Source: Macrobrachium rosenbergii
Taxonomy: Eukaryota > Arthropoda > Malacostraca > Decapoda > Palaemonidae
Direction: 5' to 3'
DNA length: 64,000 bases
Assembly: GCF_040412425.1 (NCBI RefSeq)
Contig: NC_089795.1
Coordinates: 81,966,163-82,030,162 of the forward strand
Part shown: positions 44,490 to 55,479 of the stretch, in pieces
How the letters are laid out: each line of letters begins with the position of its first letter
Position numbering within the stretch: the first letter of the stretch is position 1
The notes under the pieces: generated by a model
What the model was told of the DNA's origin: nothing
Databases searched by the model: none
The model's input: only the letters and a program-made list of their open reading frames with translations
Position numbers and translations under genes: made by a program

Positions 44490-44918
44490 ACTAATTCTCT
44501 AAGGATTCCTCTGCATCAAAAACCTACTCGTCGTTTTCTCCATCTCCCTCCTAAGACGTCATCTCAGTGATGCCTTCATTTCATCACGCCAGAACGAGGG
44601 GGCCCTATAACTTCCCGGATCAGGACCACGAATTCCGGAAGTCTGGATGCGTCTGTGATGGAATGAAGGATGTAATATTGACCCCAGGACTCCGTCCGGT
44701 ATTTGGCAAGGAATAAAAATACCAGCGAAGTCGATGAGAGCCTTTGGAAAACTTCACCTTTTTTATTTTTAGTTATTTATTAATTTTTTTTTTTTTTGAC
44801 CAGTAACATTTTTGAAGCACTGGAGATGGAGAACGGGAATGAGATGTCGGATTGCTTTCCTCACCCATACACACATACACACACACACACACACAAACAC
44901 ACATATATGTCAATATAT
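44490..44918. other. Unassigned sequence
   Basis: No gene was recognised. There is poly(T) at 44788-44799 and a CA tract at 44868-44905 leading into the family E repeat. Confidence 0.4.
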
Positions 44919-45083
44919 GTATAACTGAATCACGAAAATGTGGAACGTAATAAATATATAAATAAAGGCAATGCTTTTCCTCGTGGCATTCTGCTAAGTA
45001 AAGGACAGTAAGTCGAAAGGCCTAGCACCACTCCGTCGTATCTCTTTCCATGGTGACATTGCCTTACTTTATGTAAATGTAAA
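44919..45083. mobile_element. Family E repeat, longer copy
   Basis: It starts TATAACTGAATCACGAAAAT and GTGGAACGTAATAAATATAT, then AAATAAAGGCAATGC, an internal part with AGTAAAGGACAGTAAGTCG and AAAGGCCTAGCACCACTCC, and ends GGTGACATTGCCTTACTTTA, inverse to the AAAGGCAATG near the start. It is followed by a TA array (45089-45133). I recognise similar sequence as common in decapods; assignment to a superfamily, perhaps a Penelope-like or SINE element, is open. Confidence 0.65.
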
Positions 45084-45085
45084 TG

Positions 45086-45088
<3 letters not shown>

Positions 45089-45133
<45 letters not shown>
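45089..45133. repeat. (TA)n microsatellite
   Basis: A TA array abutting the family E repeat. Confidence 0.93.
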
Positions 45134-45135
<2 letters not shown>

Positions 45136-45285
45136 CACTAAAGCTTTAAAGATGTGGTTCTAAAGACAGCTATCCTTCCTATTTTCAGCCACGACTGCAG
45201 CCTACTGCAGTTGACTTACCACCACTTTTGAGCTCCATCCCTTACTTGTGTTCTAAATCGATACTTTACTATAGAATGTTTGTTC

Positions 45286-45287
<2 letters not shown>

Positions 45288-45330
<43 letters not shown>

Positions 45331-45343
45331 ATTACATAACATA

Positions 45344-45379
<36 letters not shown>

Positions 45380-45434
45380 ATTACACATATATAAATAATA
45401 TATATATATATATATTAATACAAACATACATATG

Positions 45435-45465
<31 letters not shown>

Positions 45466-45475
45466 TTATATATAT
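45288..45475. repeat. Cluster of (TA)n arrays
   Basis: Four TA arrays separated by short spacers such as ATTACATAACATAATATG and ATTAATACAAACATAC. Confidence 0.92.
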
Positions 45476-45479
45476 AGAA

Positions 45480-46110
45480 AGTTCATTCAATAGGAGGCGC
45501 ATTTTCATTGATTTTTTCCCGAAGAAAGCAATAGAGCCACGTGTACCAAGCGACTCTGGCCTAACATGGCCTGTTGACAGAGTCTCTCTCGTAGTGTTTG
45601 ATGTCATGTCGAACTGAAACAGCATTCATGAGTGACCCCAATCCATCGCTGGAACTTGGCTGGTCATGCGGGAATATTATGTGAGACAATACGTTGCATA
45701 AGCACACTTTGTTCCCGAGTTTACTTTGCAAGACTAAATTTTACTAGATGGCTATGTCGTTGGTTTGCATCAAGGAGTTCTCGAAAAGGATTACATTTTG
45801 GTTCATGAATATCGTATTATCGGGATTAAACACACACATACATACACACCCCTTATTACGTTTACATGTCTCGTGAGGCGTTAGTATTCCAGTTCTTAAT
45901 CAGTCTTTTAAATTAGTTACTTGTTCCTGCTCACATTCAACTTGTTTAGATCCACAGCAGTCGATTAGCTACCAGATACCTGAGTCCACTGCTCAGGTAA
46001 AAGTCACAATCGGTTTTTCTGGAAATGGGCCTGACTCCCCACATCCGTCAACCCATGAGCTAGTTTAAATAATCTTCCTGAGTGACGGGCTGGTATCCAC
46101 TTTGACCCAC
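45480..46110. other. Unassigned sequence
   Basis: Nothing was recognised. Short frames on both strands around 45430-45625 derive from the TA arrays. Confidence 0.4.
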
Positions 46111-46112
46111 AA

Positions 46113-46116
<4 letters not shown>

Positions 46117-46147
<31 letters not shown>

Positions 46148-46245
46148 ATATATATATATATTATTATATACATACACAAATATAATATACATATATATAT
46201 ATGTCTCTTAGCATATGTGTAACTGTGTGTGTGTGTGTGTGTGTA
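46117..46245. repeat. (TA)n and (GT)n arrays
   Basis: TA arrays at 46117-46165 and 46190-46204, then GT at 46226-46244. Confidence 0.9.
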
Positions 46246-46259
46246 CACTACTAGGTGAT

Positions 46260-46870
46260 CAGGCTCTCTCTGCATGTTTATCTGAGATCATTTACGAGAG
46301 CTTTCCTGCCTAAAGTGACAACACCTTTTCTTGCTCTGGTTTCCAGTAAACCAAATTTGCACTCCCACCAAGAAGGATTTCAGGTAGCTCGCGCAGTGCC
46401 CTTGTCACGACTTTAAAATATTACCTTTTCCCATATCTCCTTTCTTCTAGATATAGTAAGAATTCCCTTTTCCTCTCAGGACTGGCTTTATTCTCGCCCC
46501 GTGTGCTGCCTACCTCGGACTTACTCAATTGCTTTGGACCTTTCACCAACACACTGCGCTTACAGATTGTTGGGTTTGTTGCTGGAAATTCCCTCTTATT
46601 CGTTGTTTTCTTGGAATCAACATTGGGTTTTAAGGGGTTTTTATGCTTTACCTTTTTTGTTATCCATATTCCAGGCAAGATGAATTTATGGAGACGTCCC
46701 GGGTAATGTCACTTACTAAACAGTTACATCAAAAAGCCATCCGATGTAACAGCAGATCTGAAAAAAAAATTCTCTGTGATATTACTCGAGGAAATATTAC
46801 ATCATTGAAGGAGAAGCATTTGGTTCAATTACAATTAAAAGTTTTCACAAAACTTTGAATTTCATATATT
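46260..46870. other. Unassigned sequence
   Basis: Overlapping short frames on both strands show no coding bias toward one strand, and nothing was recognised. Confidence 0.35.
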
Positions 46871-46875
46871 TGCAG

Positions 46876-47217
46876 CAAACAGAAAACTATGTCTGTCCGT
46901 CTGCACTTTATTCTGTCCACATTTTTCTGTCCGCACTTTTTCTGTCTGCCCTCAGATCTTAAAAACTACTGATGGTAGAGGGCTGAAAATTGGTATGTTG
47001 ATCATCCACCCACCAATCATCAAACATACAAAATTGCAGCCCTCTAGCATTGTTAGTTGTTATTTTATTTAACGTTAAATTTAGCCATTACCGGGCAGCG
47101 GCTCATACAGCATTATACCGAGACCACCGAAAGGTAGATCTAGTTTCGGTGGCCTTGACTATACGTTATACAGAAAACTTGATTGCCCCAAAGAAACTTC
47201 GGCACATTTTTTACTTG
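46876..47217 (+). mobile_element. Family A multi-hairpin element, copy 7
   Basis: The 5' hairpin is damaged (only CAGAAAACTAT remains). The TCTGTCCGCACTTTTT block, central inverted repeat, GAGACCACCGAAAGGTAG hairpin with its TTTCGGTGGCC partner, CCAAAGAAACTTCGG hairpin and terminal TTTTTTACTTG are present. It is the longer subfamily. Confidence 0.85.
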
Positions 47218-47219
47218 TT

Positions 47220-47880
47220 TTTTGTTATAGTTAAAAGATCCACAGTTGCATATATATTGGTAATTATAACGAGCTATAGCCGAATTGGCATGCTGGAAAA
47301 CCTGAGAGAGCTCCTGTTGTTATAATTGCGAATATCCATATTTATATACATCTATAGGTTTTTCACCATTCATACATTTGATTGCAAGAATGTACACGCA
47401 TAATTATTAGGTGAATTTAAGTAATTAAATCATTCTTTCCAGCTAACACATTACGAAGGTCGAGTATGTTTTCCGATATTATTTTATCTCATGGATTTCA
47501 CCGTAAAATATGACAAAATGATTCAAAATAAGATTTCATTCTTCTGAACGATGCAGCTCTCTCGTGTCTTATATTGCATCATTTCTCATGTTAGCTTTCT
47601 CAGATCCCGTTCCATTTTTCTTGTGCTACACCACTTGTCACGGGCCTTCATATCGGATGCTCTCTGTATTGCACCATAAACAAACTGTCTAGCGTCTTAG
47701 CACACCCAACTTCTGTCTCATGCCTTACATCAAGGGTCTTATGTCTTGTTCCTTATAGCTGACATCTTACGCCTCACGCTGGCTGTATTATGTCTTGTCG
47801 TACACCAGGTGTCTTATGCCTCTTGTCGTATTCAAGCCATCCCATTTCCAGCGCCTTCAGACAGGTGTTTTATGGTCGTT
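47220..47880. other. Unassigned sequence with a degenerate short repeat
   Basis: Between about 47640 and 47870 the words GTCTTATG(C/T)CT and TGTCTTGT recur irregularly and suggest a decayed ~30 bp tandem repeat. No gene was recognised. Confidence 0.35.
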
Positions 47881-47885
47881 TGACG

Positions 47886-48450
47886 CCGAAACACCATTGC
47901 CTACCATCCATTTCAGGGACCGCGAGTCATCGTTTTTCTTAAATATCTTTCGAACTGATCATTTGATCGAAATGGTACTCTGACACAGTGTACGACACCT
48001 CCCGCTAATTTGTGGTAATATAATGCATGGTCAAACCGTTTTAGTTAAGGCATTTACTCTTGACTTACATGGTGTTGCCGAGCATCGCCAACCTATGCAT
48101 TCGAAAACCCTTTATCCCCATCCCGTCCCTCCCTCACCCTTCCCCTCCTCATCCCTCCCTCAACCCACTTTCCTGGCCTTCCCATCTCCGTCCCCCCTTT
48201 CCTGTCTATGGGGGATAGCGGGCGTTCGATTGCTTAGATTAGTTGTGCTGACCCATGCGACTTTGCCTTTAAAAGTCAAGCGTAAACGCCTTAACTGACA
48301 CCTTTTGACAATGTACTATATCACCAAAAATTAGCGAGAGGTGTCCTGTACACTGTGTCAAAGCACCATTTCAATCAAATAATTGGTTTGAAAGATATTT
48401 GAGAAAAACGACGACTCGCAGTCCCTGAAATGGATAGTAGCATTTTCGAA
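47886..48450. mobile_element. Large fold-back element (arms ~186 bp)
   Basis: The left arm 47886-48071 (with CCATTTCAGGGACCGCGAG, GACACAGTGTACGACACCTC and AGTTAAGGCATTTACTC) pairs with the right arm 48264-48450 (GCGTAAACGCCTTAACTGAC, GAGAGGTGTCCTGTACACTG, CTCGCAGTCCCTGAAATGG). I estimate roughly 80-85 percent identity over the full arms. The ~190 bp centre is pyrimidine-rich with many CCC runs. It has no coding capacity. The shape suggests a fold-back or long-TIR DNA transposon, or an inverted duplication. Confidence 0.85.
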
Positions 48451-48454
48451 AAAG

Positions 48455-48955
48455 AACTTAGAGAAACCGTTCTGGACTTAACAGACAGAAACAAATCACA
48501 AAGTTTTTTTTTTTTTATTTCGCTATTATTGAAGAAAAGTGACATTTTTTCTGAACAAGTATATTTCTATATCATTTACCTTTTACAAGAAAACTGTTGG
48601 TAATGCATTCTGAACAACAGACACATTTTCTTCATCTATGACGCAGCCCTGAAGTAATGCTTTTATCTTACAAATTCGCTAATTAGAGTTCAGTAATACT
48701 GTTTACAGACAGGGTAGGTAAACCAGACAAAAAAAAAAAAAAAAAAACTTATCGGGGGAAGATATATAATCGAGTGACACAAGAGACATGACATCATTCC
48801 TTCATGAAACTTACGCTCTGAAAGCTGTTCAAAAAAAATTATTAATATTAATGAACATAAGACTAATCTATATACTATGATTCCACATAGCTGTAAGGTT
48901 TTATGAGCTAATCAGGTAACTAGTTTTTTATGCAAATTTTTTTTGCTGGAATCTT
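48455..48955. other. Unassigned sequence
   Basis: Poly(T) at 48504-48518 and poly(A) at 48730-48746 are the only notable features. Confidence 0.4.
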
Positions 48956-48969
48956 GTTTGTCATAGAAG

Positions 48970-49195
48970 ATATATTATCCTGAATACTAAGTAAAAAGCC
49001 ACAAAAATGTATATGAAAGATTGTATTTTTCCAAAATACAAAAAAAGGGTAAAAAAAAAGGGGGTGAGGGGGGCTTTTGACCGTTTGCACAATGATCGAA
49101 AGCTCCCTTTTTTTTTTACCCCTTTTTTGTATTTTGGAAAAATACAATTGCTCATATGGATTATTGTGGATTTTTATTTATTATTTCCGGTCACA
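48970..49195. mobile_element. Fold-back element with ~95-100 bp arms
   Basis: The inner arms are nearly perfect: TTGTATTTTTCCAAAATACA followed by an A-run and GGGTAAAAAAAAAGGGGG on the left (49020-49064), and the inverse on the right (49103-49147). Weaker complementarity continues outward (AAAAGCCACAAAAATGTATA on the left against the inverse of AAATCCACAATAATCCATAT). Matching short frames on both strands encode the same peptide (FPKYKK), which is a consequence of the palindrome. Confidence 0.85.
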
Positions 49196-49256
49196 TTATA
49201 GTGATGCACCATACATTATCCTGAGTGATTAAGTAAACTCAGAATCTCTCTCTCTC

Positions 49257-49315
49257 CGCCCGCCCCCCACCCATCCCCGCCCCGGCCCCTCCCCGTCGCT
49301 CGTTCTCCCGCTCTC
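49257..49315 (-). other. C-rich tract, G-quadruplex-capable on the minus strand
   Basis: CCCGCCCCCCACCCATCCCC and GCCCCGGCCCCTCCCC give at least six G-runs on the opposite strand. The tract is preceded by a short CT array. Confidence 0.65.
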
Positions 49316-49319
49316 CAGA

Positions 49320-49600
49320 ACAAATAAAAAATAAATAAGAAAAGCTGCTTACACGTCCGAAAGTATCTAAACCACGCTTTGTCCCGGTGCCTCGGCTGCT
49401 TCTGGAGTCCATTAACTAAAGTCGCATCCCTTAGCTTTGGGAGATTAAAACGACTCCAAGCGGCGGTAAATACAGCAGGGAGGTTTGTCCTGGTTTATTT
49501 CATTCTCCTGTACTATTGTTCACTCTTTTCTCTCATTCTTGATCAATCAACGAATATAGTCAGGTCTTGTTAGGCCCCTAATCAAAGCCTCCGTAAAATG
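49320..49600. other. Unassigned sequence
   Basis: A 64-codon plus-strand frame at 49379-49573 is not recognised. Confidence 0.3.
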
Positions 49601-49607
49601 ACAGTGA

Positions 49608-49908
49608 ATGGAATTGAATATAAAGGCAAAAGGTCAAGCCCTAGGACCTACGAGGTCATTCAGGGCTGAAAGGGAAATTGAGAGTGAAAAGGTTTTAAAA
49701 TGTAACAAGAGGAAAACCTCTAAGTTGCATTTTATACAATTGTTAGGAGGGGTGAAAAGCAAAATGGAAGAGAATATGAACAGAGGTACAGTAAAAGGAA
49801 TGAAATGGGTGGCAGCTAGGGGCCGAAGGGATGCTGCAAAGAACCTCGAGTAATGCGTACAGTGCACCGCATGAGGTGCACTTGATGGTACTAACCCCCT
49901 ACGGGAAA
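49608..49908 (+). mobile_element. Family D decapod repeat, full copy
   Basis: It begins GAATGGAATTGAATATAAAG and continues with GACCTACGAGGTCATTCAGG, AAAATGTAACAAGAGGAAAA, CAATTGTTAGGAGGGGTG, ACAGTAAAAGGAATGAAATG, AGGGATGCTGCAAAGAACC and GCATGAGGTGCACTTGATGG, ending CCCCCTACGGG. The plus- and minus-strand frames here are repeat translations. Confidence 0.85.
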
Positions 49909-49914
49909 AATGAG

Positions 49915-50765
49915 TGTGAAATCCATCGGTAACTCTTGTAGAGATCTCTCATCGACAAACATACATACAGGCAGGCGATTTACCAATTTGCTCTGAGCTC
50001 TAAGTATCATTCTTGTCCTGCTGTCAAAATTACCTTGAGATTTTACTGAATTTTTATTTATTCAGTTCATTATAAGTATCATTATCTGACTCAGAGCTGT
50101 TAGCACGGACATATTTCGGGATTTATTTCTTCCATTCTCTGCATTTCAAATCTTGTGCAAATTATCAGGTTTCCTATTAATCTAAATTACCAGTTTCTTA
50201 TTATGAATGAGCGTGTAAATTTTATATATCTGCAGCGTAATGTTTAAGCATGTCAGTTCGCATCCGTCTTTTGATATTTGCTTGCATATTTTACTTGACA
50301 AACAACCCCATTACGTAGTTAACGTTTATTACAAGAAAGACTTACACTAGTTGATTAATGGTACATTGAAATGGGCTGATATACGACATTCTAGAACGTG
50401 AGAGTAAAAGTAGATGACTGGAGTCCAACTCCAATACATTAATCCCCGACATCCGAAGGTTTTTGCTCAAATAAAATTCACAGACGGTTCCGAAACCCGG
50501 CGATACCGAATGCCACGACTGAAATGAAAAACCTCCGAATAAAAAAAAAAAAAAAAAAAAAAAAAGTAAAATAAAATACTGAATTCACGTCCTCAGATTA
50601 AATGTAGTGTATACCTTGGGAGGGTTCGCAGCGAGAGTAGCGGAGGAGAAGCAGCATCCCAGGTAGATGAGGGAGGCTTTGTAGATAGTAATGATGATGG
50701 ATGGATTTCAGGATGGAGGTCGAAGAGATGAGAGTGGCCTTCAAGGGGATGGAGGAGTAGAAGGG
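49915..50765. other. Unassigned sequence with a poly(A) run
   Basis: Poly(A) at 50540-50565 is followed by GTAAAATAAAATACTG. This could be a retroposed tail, but no upstream body was recognised. Confidence 0.35.

Positions 50766-50767
<2 letters not shown>

Positions 50768-50806
<39 letters not shown>
50768..50806. repeat. (GA)n microsatellite
   Basis: A pure GA array of about 19 units. Confidence 0.95.
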
Positions 50807-50808
<2 letters not shown>

Positions 50809-50809
50809 A

Positions 50810-51947
50810 TAGACGTCATTGGGAGGTCGTTTTCTCCTTAAGTTTGTTTGCCTGTTTTATTTGATAAATCTTACAAAAGAATAAAAAGGGATTGTTACGA
50901 AAACATGAAGGTTAACCTCGTGATTGGTAACAAGTGATTCTAGGGCGGCTTGACGTTCAGCCTTGGCGGAGGTTTGAAGTGTGAATGTTTTTGTTTTTGT
51001 AATGCATCGTCAGTGAAAGCATTTTGAAAATGTGACAACCCTTAATAAATTTTAATGCATTTTATCTAAATATATATACAATCTCAGGACACTGAAAGAC
51101 CCAGATAAACCCATCTAGATGTATTATTGTACCGATGATTTACCAGTATAGTACAGAGTCCTCCAGTTTGCTTAATAGTTTTTTTTCTTTCAGAACAATT
51201 ATGGATATTCTTGAAGAAGCAATGGCGCTATGAAGTCGCCTCGTAAATTTGATTTCATGGAAAGTACTGTATTGACATTTGAATACTACATATTGTTATA
51301 TGAATTTTAGCTTTTTATTTTGCATGACAAGGAGTACTTTGCAACTGACAAAAATAATCGAGACATCCCTTTCTATAAGTTTTACGATTTGGTCAGTTTA
51401 CTCAAGTCATACAGGAACACTGAAAGCTAGTTTTACTTCCTGACATTTCAATATTTGGGCTATTTGGCTAGCATTGTGCCACGATAGAAAAAAATGTTTT
51501 GAACAATATTTGCTATTAGCAGATATTCTTCTGTGAGTTGTAATCTTTTAACTTGAACACATATACAGGTACACCACAAGTTCGAACAAGTTCCATCATT
51601 CACCAAGAGTTAATTAACGAACAAAATTCCTCTATGAAAAGCATAAGTTCTTGTACCAAACATTTTTTTACCTGATAATGACGTTTTCCAGTACAACACA
51701 TGCGATTTCATGGAAAAAATAACATTTCACTATTTTCTACATCACTTGTCTACTAAAATTATTCATACAACTTGAGATTTTTCCTTTATATGTTTTCGTT
51801 GTGTTTACTTGTATCACGACCTGGGGCTCTCACGGTTAAGCTGGAAATTTTTCTTCCTTCACATTGGATTTGTGTTTGAACATGTTTGCTTTGCATGAAT
51901 AAATTATCCTCTTTTTCTCCTGTTTTCTCGATGAACAGGCATTTTCA

Positions 51948-51950
<3 letters not shown>
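50810..51950. other. AT-rich sequence, nothing recognised
   Basis: More than 1.1 kb without credible frames or repeats. Confidence 0.45.

Positions 51951-51954
<4 letters not shown>

Positions 51955-52001
<47 letters not shown>
51955..52001. repeat. (CT)n microsatellite
   Basis: A pure CT array of about 23 units. Confidence 0.97.
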
Positions 52002-52004
<3 letters not shown>

Positions 52005-52007
<3 letters not shown>

Positions 52008-52695
52008 CTATTCAATAACTTTAATTAATAAAGTAAACGTACTTGCCTCTTCCATCATTAATTTCCAAGTCTCTTTAGAGGAAGTCAACTTATTCGTTTC
52101 CTTTCCAGCGACTTAAATGGGGATAAAACTTACAATTCAGTCCCTTCATTCATCGTTTCAGGGTTCATGTTTTCTGGGTAAATTTTGGGTATGGCTGTGT
52201 AGCTGTGTTTATTGGAACTCCACAGCACCCCTAATTACAGCTTAGTCAACATGCCAGCTTTTTAAATATTAAAGGAATTACGTAGAATGAGTTTAACGCT
52301 GTCCGCTGTTTTTTTTCTGGAATTTCAGTTGGCCACATCCGGATCAGAACGCTGTTTATGTTATATGGGTATAAAACTTTAAATCTATTTTCCTGAGCTT
52401 AATCATCAGTGCTTATGTTCACAGCAAGACGAGATTGTCTTGAAGATGTGAAAGGGAGGAGTTGATAACATATGACCTATAATTGATCTAAATATTCTTT
52501 CATTTTGTTTAGTGCAACATTATTGGTAATTATAGCCATGAAAACCCTTCTTTCTCCCCTTTTCCTTATCTCTCCTTCCTCTTAAATTGCTCCAACCGCC
52601 CCCCGCCACTCCCAGCAGGAAATTCAATACAAATGGCAAGTCTAACTACGTTACCCCTTGAAGACCTCACGACCGATTTCTTTGTCTAATCTTCC
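52005..52695. other. Unassigned sequence
   Basis: No gene or repeat was recognised upstream of the truncated family A copy. Confidence 0.4.
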
Positions 52696-52698
52696 TTT

Positions 52699-52868
52699 TG
52701 GTTTTCTGTAAAAGAAAAATATTTTGCCGGCTTTGTCTGCCCGTCCGCCCTTAGATCTTAAAAACTCCTGAGGCTAGAGGGCTGCAAATTGGCATGTTGA
52801 ACATCCACCCTCCAATCATCAAGCATACCAAATTGCAGCCATCTAGCCTCAGTAGTTTTTATTTTATC
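52699..52868 (+). mobile_element. Family A multi-hairpin element, copy 8, 3'-truncated
   Basis: The 5' hairpin and the complete central inverted repeat (GAGGCTAGAGGGCTGCAA and its inverse, arms near 52765-52810 and 52815-52862) are present. The sequence departs from the family right after TAGTTTTTATTTTAT, about 30 bp before a CT/TA microsatellite. Confidence 0.85.
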
Positions 52869-52894
52869 TTCATTTTCCTAGTTTTTCCATCCAT

Positions 52895-52896
<2 letters not shown>

Positions 52897-52982
<86 letters not shown>
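52897..52982. repeat. (CT)n directly joined to (TA)n
   Basis: CT at 52897-52953 switching to TA at 52954-52982. Frames on both strands are artefacts. Confidence 0.97.
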
Positions 52983-52984
<2 letters not shown>

Positions 52985-52986
<2 letters not shown>

Positions 52987-54125
52987 CTGTGTGGGTGTGT
53001 GAGTGTTTTTGCTTGCTGAGCGCTCACAACTGTAAATACACAAGCGCACAAAAAATGCCCTAAAACAATAGCGCTTTCTCTCTTTCTCTCTCTCTCTAAC
53101 TGGATGCTGGGAACCCCACCTGCCTCCGAAGACAAAAATAACCTCTCATTGAGGAGAGTCTTTCTCTGAGGAAGACAAAGGACAGTTGAAACATGAAAGC
53201 CGTTACGCAAGGGAGTCCTTTTGATGTCCGGAAGAAATCAGATCTCAGCGATCGAACCCAGTTAGTTTCCCTTTAAAATCAATTGCCTTTTACACTCATC
53301 TAACGTCTCGGGGAAATGGAGTGATGCTCTGAGATTTTTGCGAAGCGAAGAGATGAAAATTCGTCCGCGGCTTCAAAGGTTTCCATGAATACTAAATGCG
53401 GTGACACAGGACGCGCGTTTTCCGGCGTCTTTTAGCGTTTGGTGACAAACTTTTGGAGTTATTTGTCAAATCGTTGATTGATTTATTCCCGTGAATTAGC
53501 ATCACAAATTAGTCTAAACTGGTGACGGATATTATTAAACTGTACTCGAATGTGACGAATTATCTTTACTTCTTGGTACAGTTTGGGAGCAGGGTGTTAA
53601 TTGCTTCCGGGAAACGTGCTAGCGTGACACACCGTAAACTGAAAAGACATCGTTTTATTTCCTTCTAAAGCGATGATAGTACTATCATCCCAAAACTCCT
53701 TATTGGAATTTGGTATCATAATTCTTTTCTCTATGTTAAATGAAACACAAAAAACTTAAGCACAAACACTGGCGCGGCTGATCCGGTTATGCCTAAAACC
53801 CAATTACCCTCAAACCTTAAATCCTTGATTGTACTACCAGTAATGATTTCATTAAAGCAGCTCTACTACTTCAGTTGAAGAGCTGGGCTCCCCACAAGGT
53901 CTCCTGAATGTGATTTGTTGATTTACATTTACCTTAACAAGTTATTAGACACCTCCCAAAATACGGCGCCTATGAAGAGATCTGACTGCCTACTGATTCT
54001 AATGCAACCTGCATCACGGCAAGTTATCGTGATAGCACAAAGTACAATTTGATTATCCACAATAATCATTATCATCCCTGGTCATGCTGAGGCACTGACG
54101 GTAAGTTGCAAGTTTGTATAATGAT
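52985..54125. other. Unassigned sequence
   Basis: From about 53210 to 53660 the sequence is less repetitive and moderately GC-rich, with no identifiable exon or motif. It is otherwise AT-rich. Confidence 0.4.
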
Positions 54126-54132
54126 TTTTTCT

Positions 54133-54513
54133 AGTTTTCTGTAAAATACAACTATTGTGCCGGCTTTGCCCGTCCGTCCGCACTTTTTTCTGTCCGCACT
54201 TCTGTCCGCCTTCAGATCTTAAAAACTACTGAGGCTAGAGGGCTCCAAATTGGTATGCTGATCATCTACCCTCCAGTCATCAAGCATACCAAATTGCAGC
54301 CCTCTAGCCTCAGTAGTTTTTATTTTATTTAATGTTAAATTTGGCCATAATAGTGCGTCTGGCAACGATAAAGGACAGGCCACCACCGGGCCGTGGTTAA
54401 AGATTCATGGGCCACGGCTCATACAGTATTATAGTTACCACCTAAAGATCGATCTATTTTGGGTGGCCTTGATTATACACTGTACAGAAGACTCGACTGC
54501 ACATTTTTTACTC
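54133..54513 (+). mobile_element. Family A multi-hairpin element, copy 9
   Basis: A well-preserved longer-subfamily copy: 5' hairpin, TCCGCACTTTTTTCTGTCC block, central inverted repeat with arms of about 48 bp, GCCACCACCGGGCCGTGG stem, degenerate CCACCTAAAGATCGATC hairpin with TTGGGTGGCC, and TACAGAAGACTCG followed by TTTTTTACTC. The terminal GCGCC hairpin is partly deleted. Confidence 0.88.
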
Positions 54514-54519
54514 TTTCTT

Positions 54520-54985
54520 TTTTTTCTTTTTTTTTTGACAAACGCTCTCCTCAGGGGCGACTTGCTTTCATGACCAGTGTAATTTGATGTTGCATGATAG
54601 GAAATTTAACGGAGAAATCCTCGTCTAACTGGCAAAGATTTTTTTATTTCTCCTACAAAATAATATAACTTCCGCTTGCAACGGAAGTGAGCACACCTGC
54701 CGACACTGCGTTGCCGACCAAGAAGCGAGAAGTCGTCCTTTACCATCTTCACAACAATTTTGTGGAAATTCTTCCATGATTTTCGTACCCTGCTGTATTG
54801 GTCTATACTCAAAATCACCGAAACGTACAAGCTAAGGACTACAGGACTTCCTTCCCCCCGTAAGTATGGTATGCAACGAAAACGAAGGATTATGAAAGAG
54901 GAGATATACTTCATAGTTTCCTAAGTGGAGAAGGAAATCGCACGGATAGCACCAACTCGAAAGAACCAAAAGTTAGACTAACTTC
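54520..54985. other. Spacer between inverted family A copies
   Basis: A pyrimidine tract at 54513-54536 is followed by sequence with a 102-codon minus-strand frame (54606-54914) that contains no domain I recognise. It lies between two oppositely oriented family A copies. Confidence 0.3.
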
Positions 54986-54990
54986 AAAAA

Positions 54991-55265
54991 AGTAAAAACT
55001 GCGCCCAAGTTTCTTCTGCGCAATCGAGTTTTCTGTACAGCCGCTACGGCGTATAATCAAGGCCACCGAAAACAGATCTATCTTTCGGTGGTCTCGGTAT
55101 AATGCTGTATGACCCGCCGCCTATGAAACTTTAACCAAGGCCCGGTGGTGGCCTGGCCTAAATCGTTGCCCTAAGCACGATTATGGCTAACTTTAACCTT
55201 AAATAAAATAAAAACTACTGAGGCTAGAGGGCTACAATTTGGTATGTTTGATGATTGGAGGGTGG
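54991..55265 (-). mobile_element. Family A multi-hairpin element, copy 10, truncated
   Basis: It starts (plus strand) AAGTAAAAACTGCGCCC with the TTTCTTCTGCGC hairpin and has the CCACCGAAAACAGATC / CTTTCGGTGG hairpin and GCCCGGTGGTGGCC stem. It reaches only one arm of the central inverted repeat before ending exactly where a family D copy begins. Confidence 0.85.
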
Positions 55266-55267
55266 AA

Positions 55268-55475
55268 GCAGCCCCTTTTATTCCTTTTACTGTACCTCCG
55301 TTCATATTTTCTTTCCCCTATCTTACTTTCCACCCTCTCCTAACAACTGTTTCACAGCACCTCTGCGATGTTTTCCTCCAGTTGCATCTTTAAAACCTTT
55401 GTACTCTCACTTTCCTTTTCCGTGCCGAATGACCTCATACGTACCAGCGCTTGGACTTTGGCCTAAATTTTATAG
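55268..55475 (-). mobile_element. Family D repeat, minus copy
   Basis: On the plus strand it reads CCCTTTTATTCCTTTTACTG, ACCTCCGTTCATATTTTC, TCCTAACAACTGTTTCAC and GAATGACCTCATACGTACCA, the inverse of the family D order. It abuts family A copy 10 on the left and faces another family D copy on the right. Confidence 0.8.
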
Positions 55476-55479
55476 AATA

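Noticed and set aside
47279..47300. TAGCCGAATTGG matching a tRNA A box
   Set aside because: No B box follows at a suitable distance and no tRNA-like fold forms.
49007..49201. Matching frames on both strands containing FPKYKK
   Set aside because: They are caused by the fold-back palindrome and are not two related genes.
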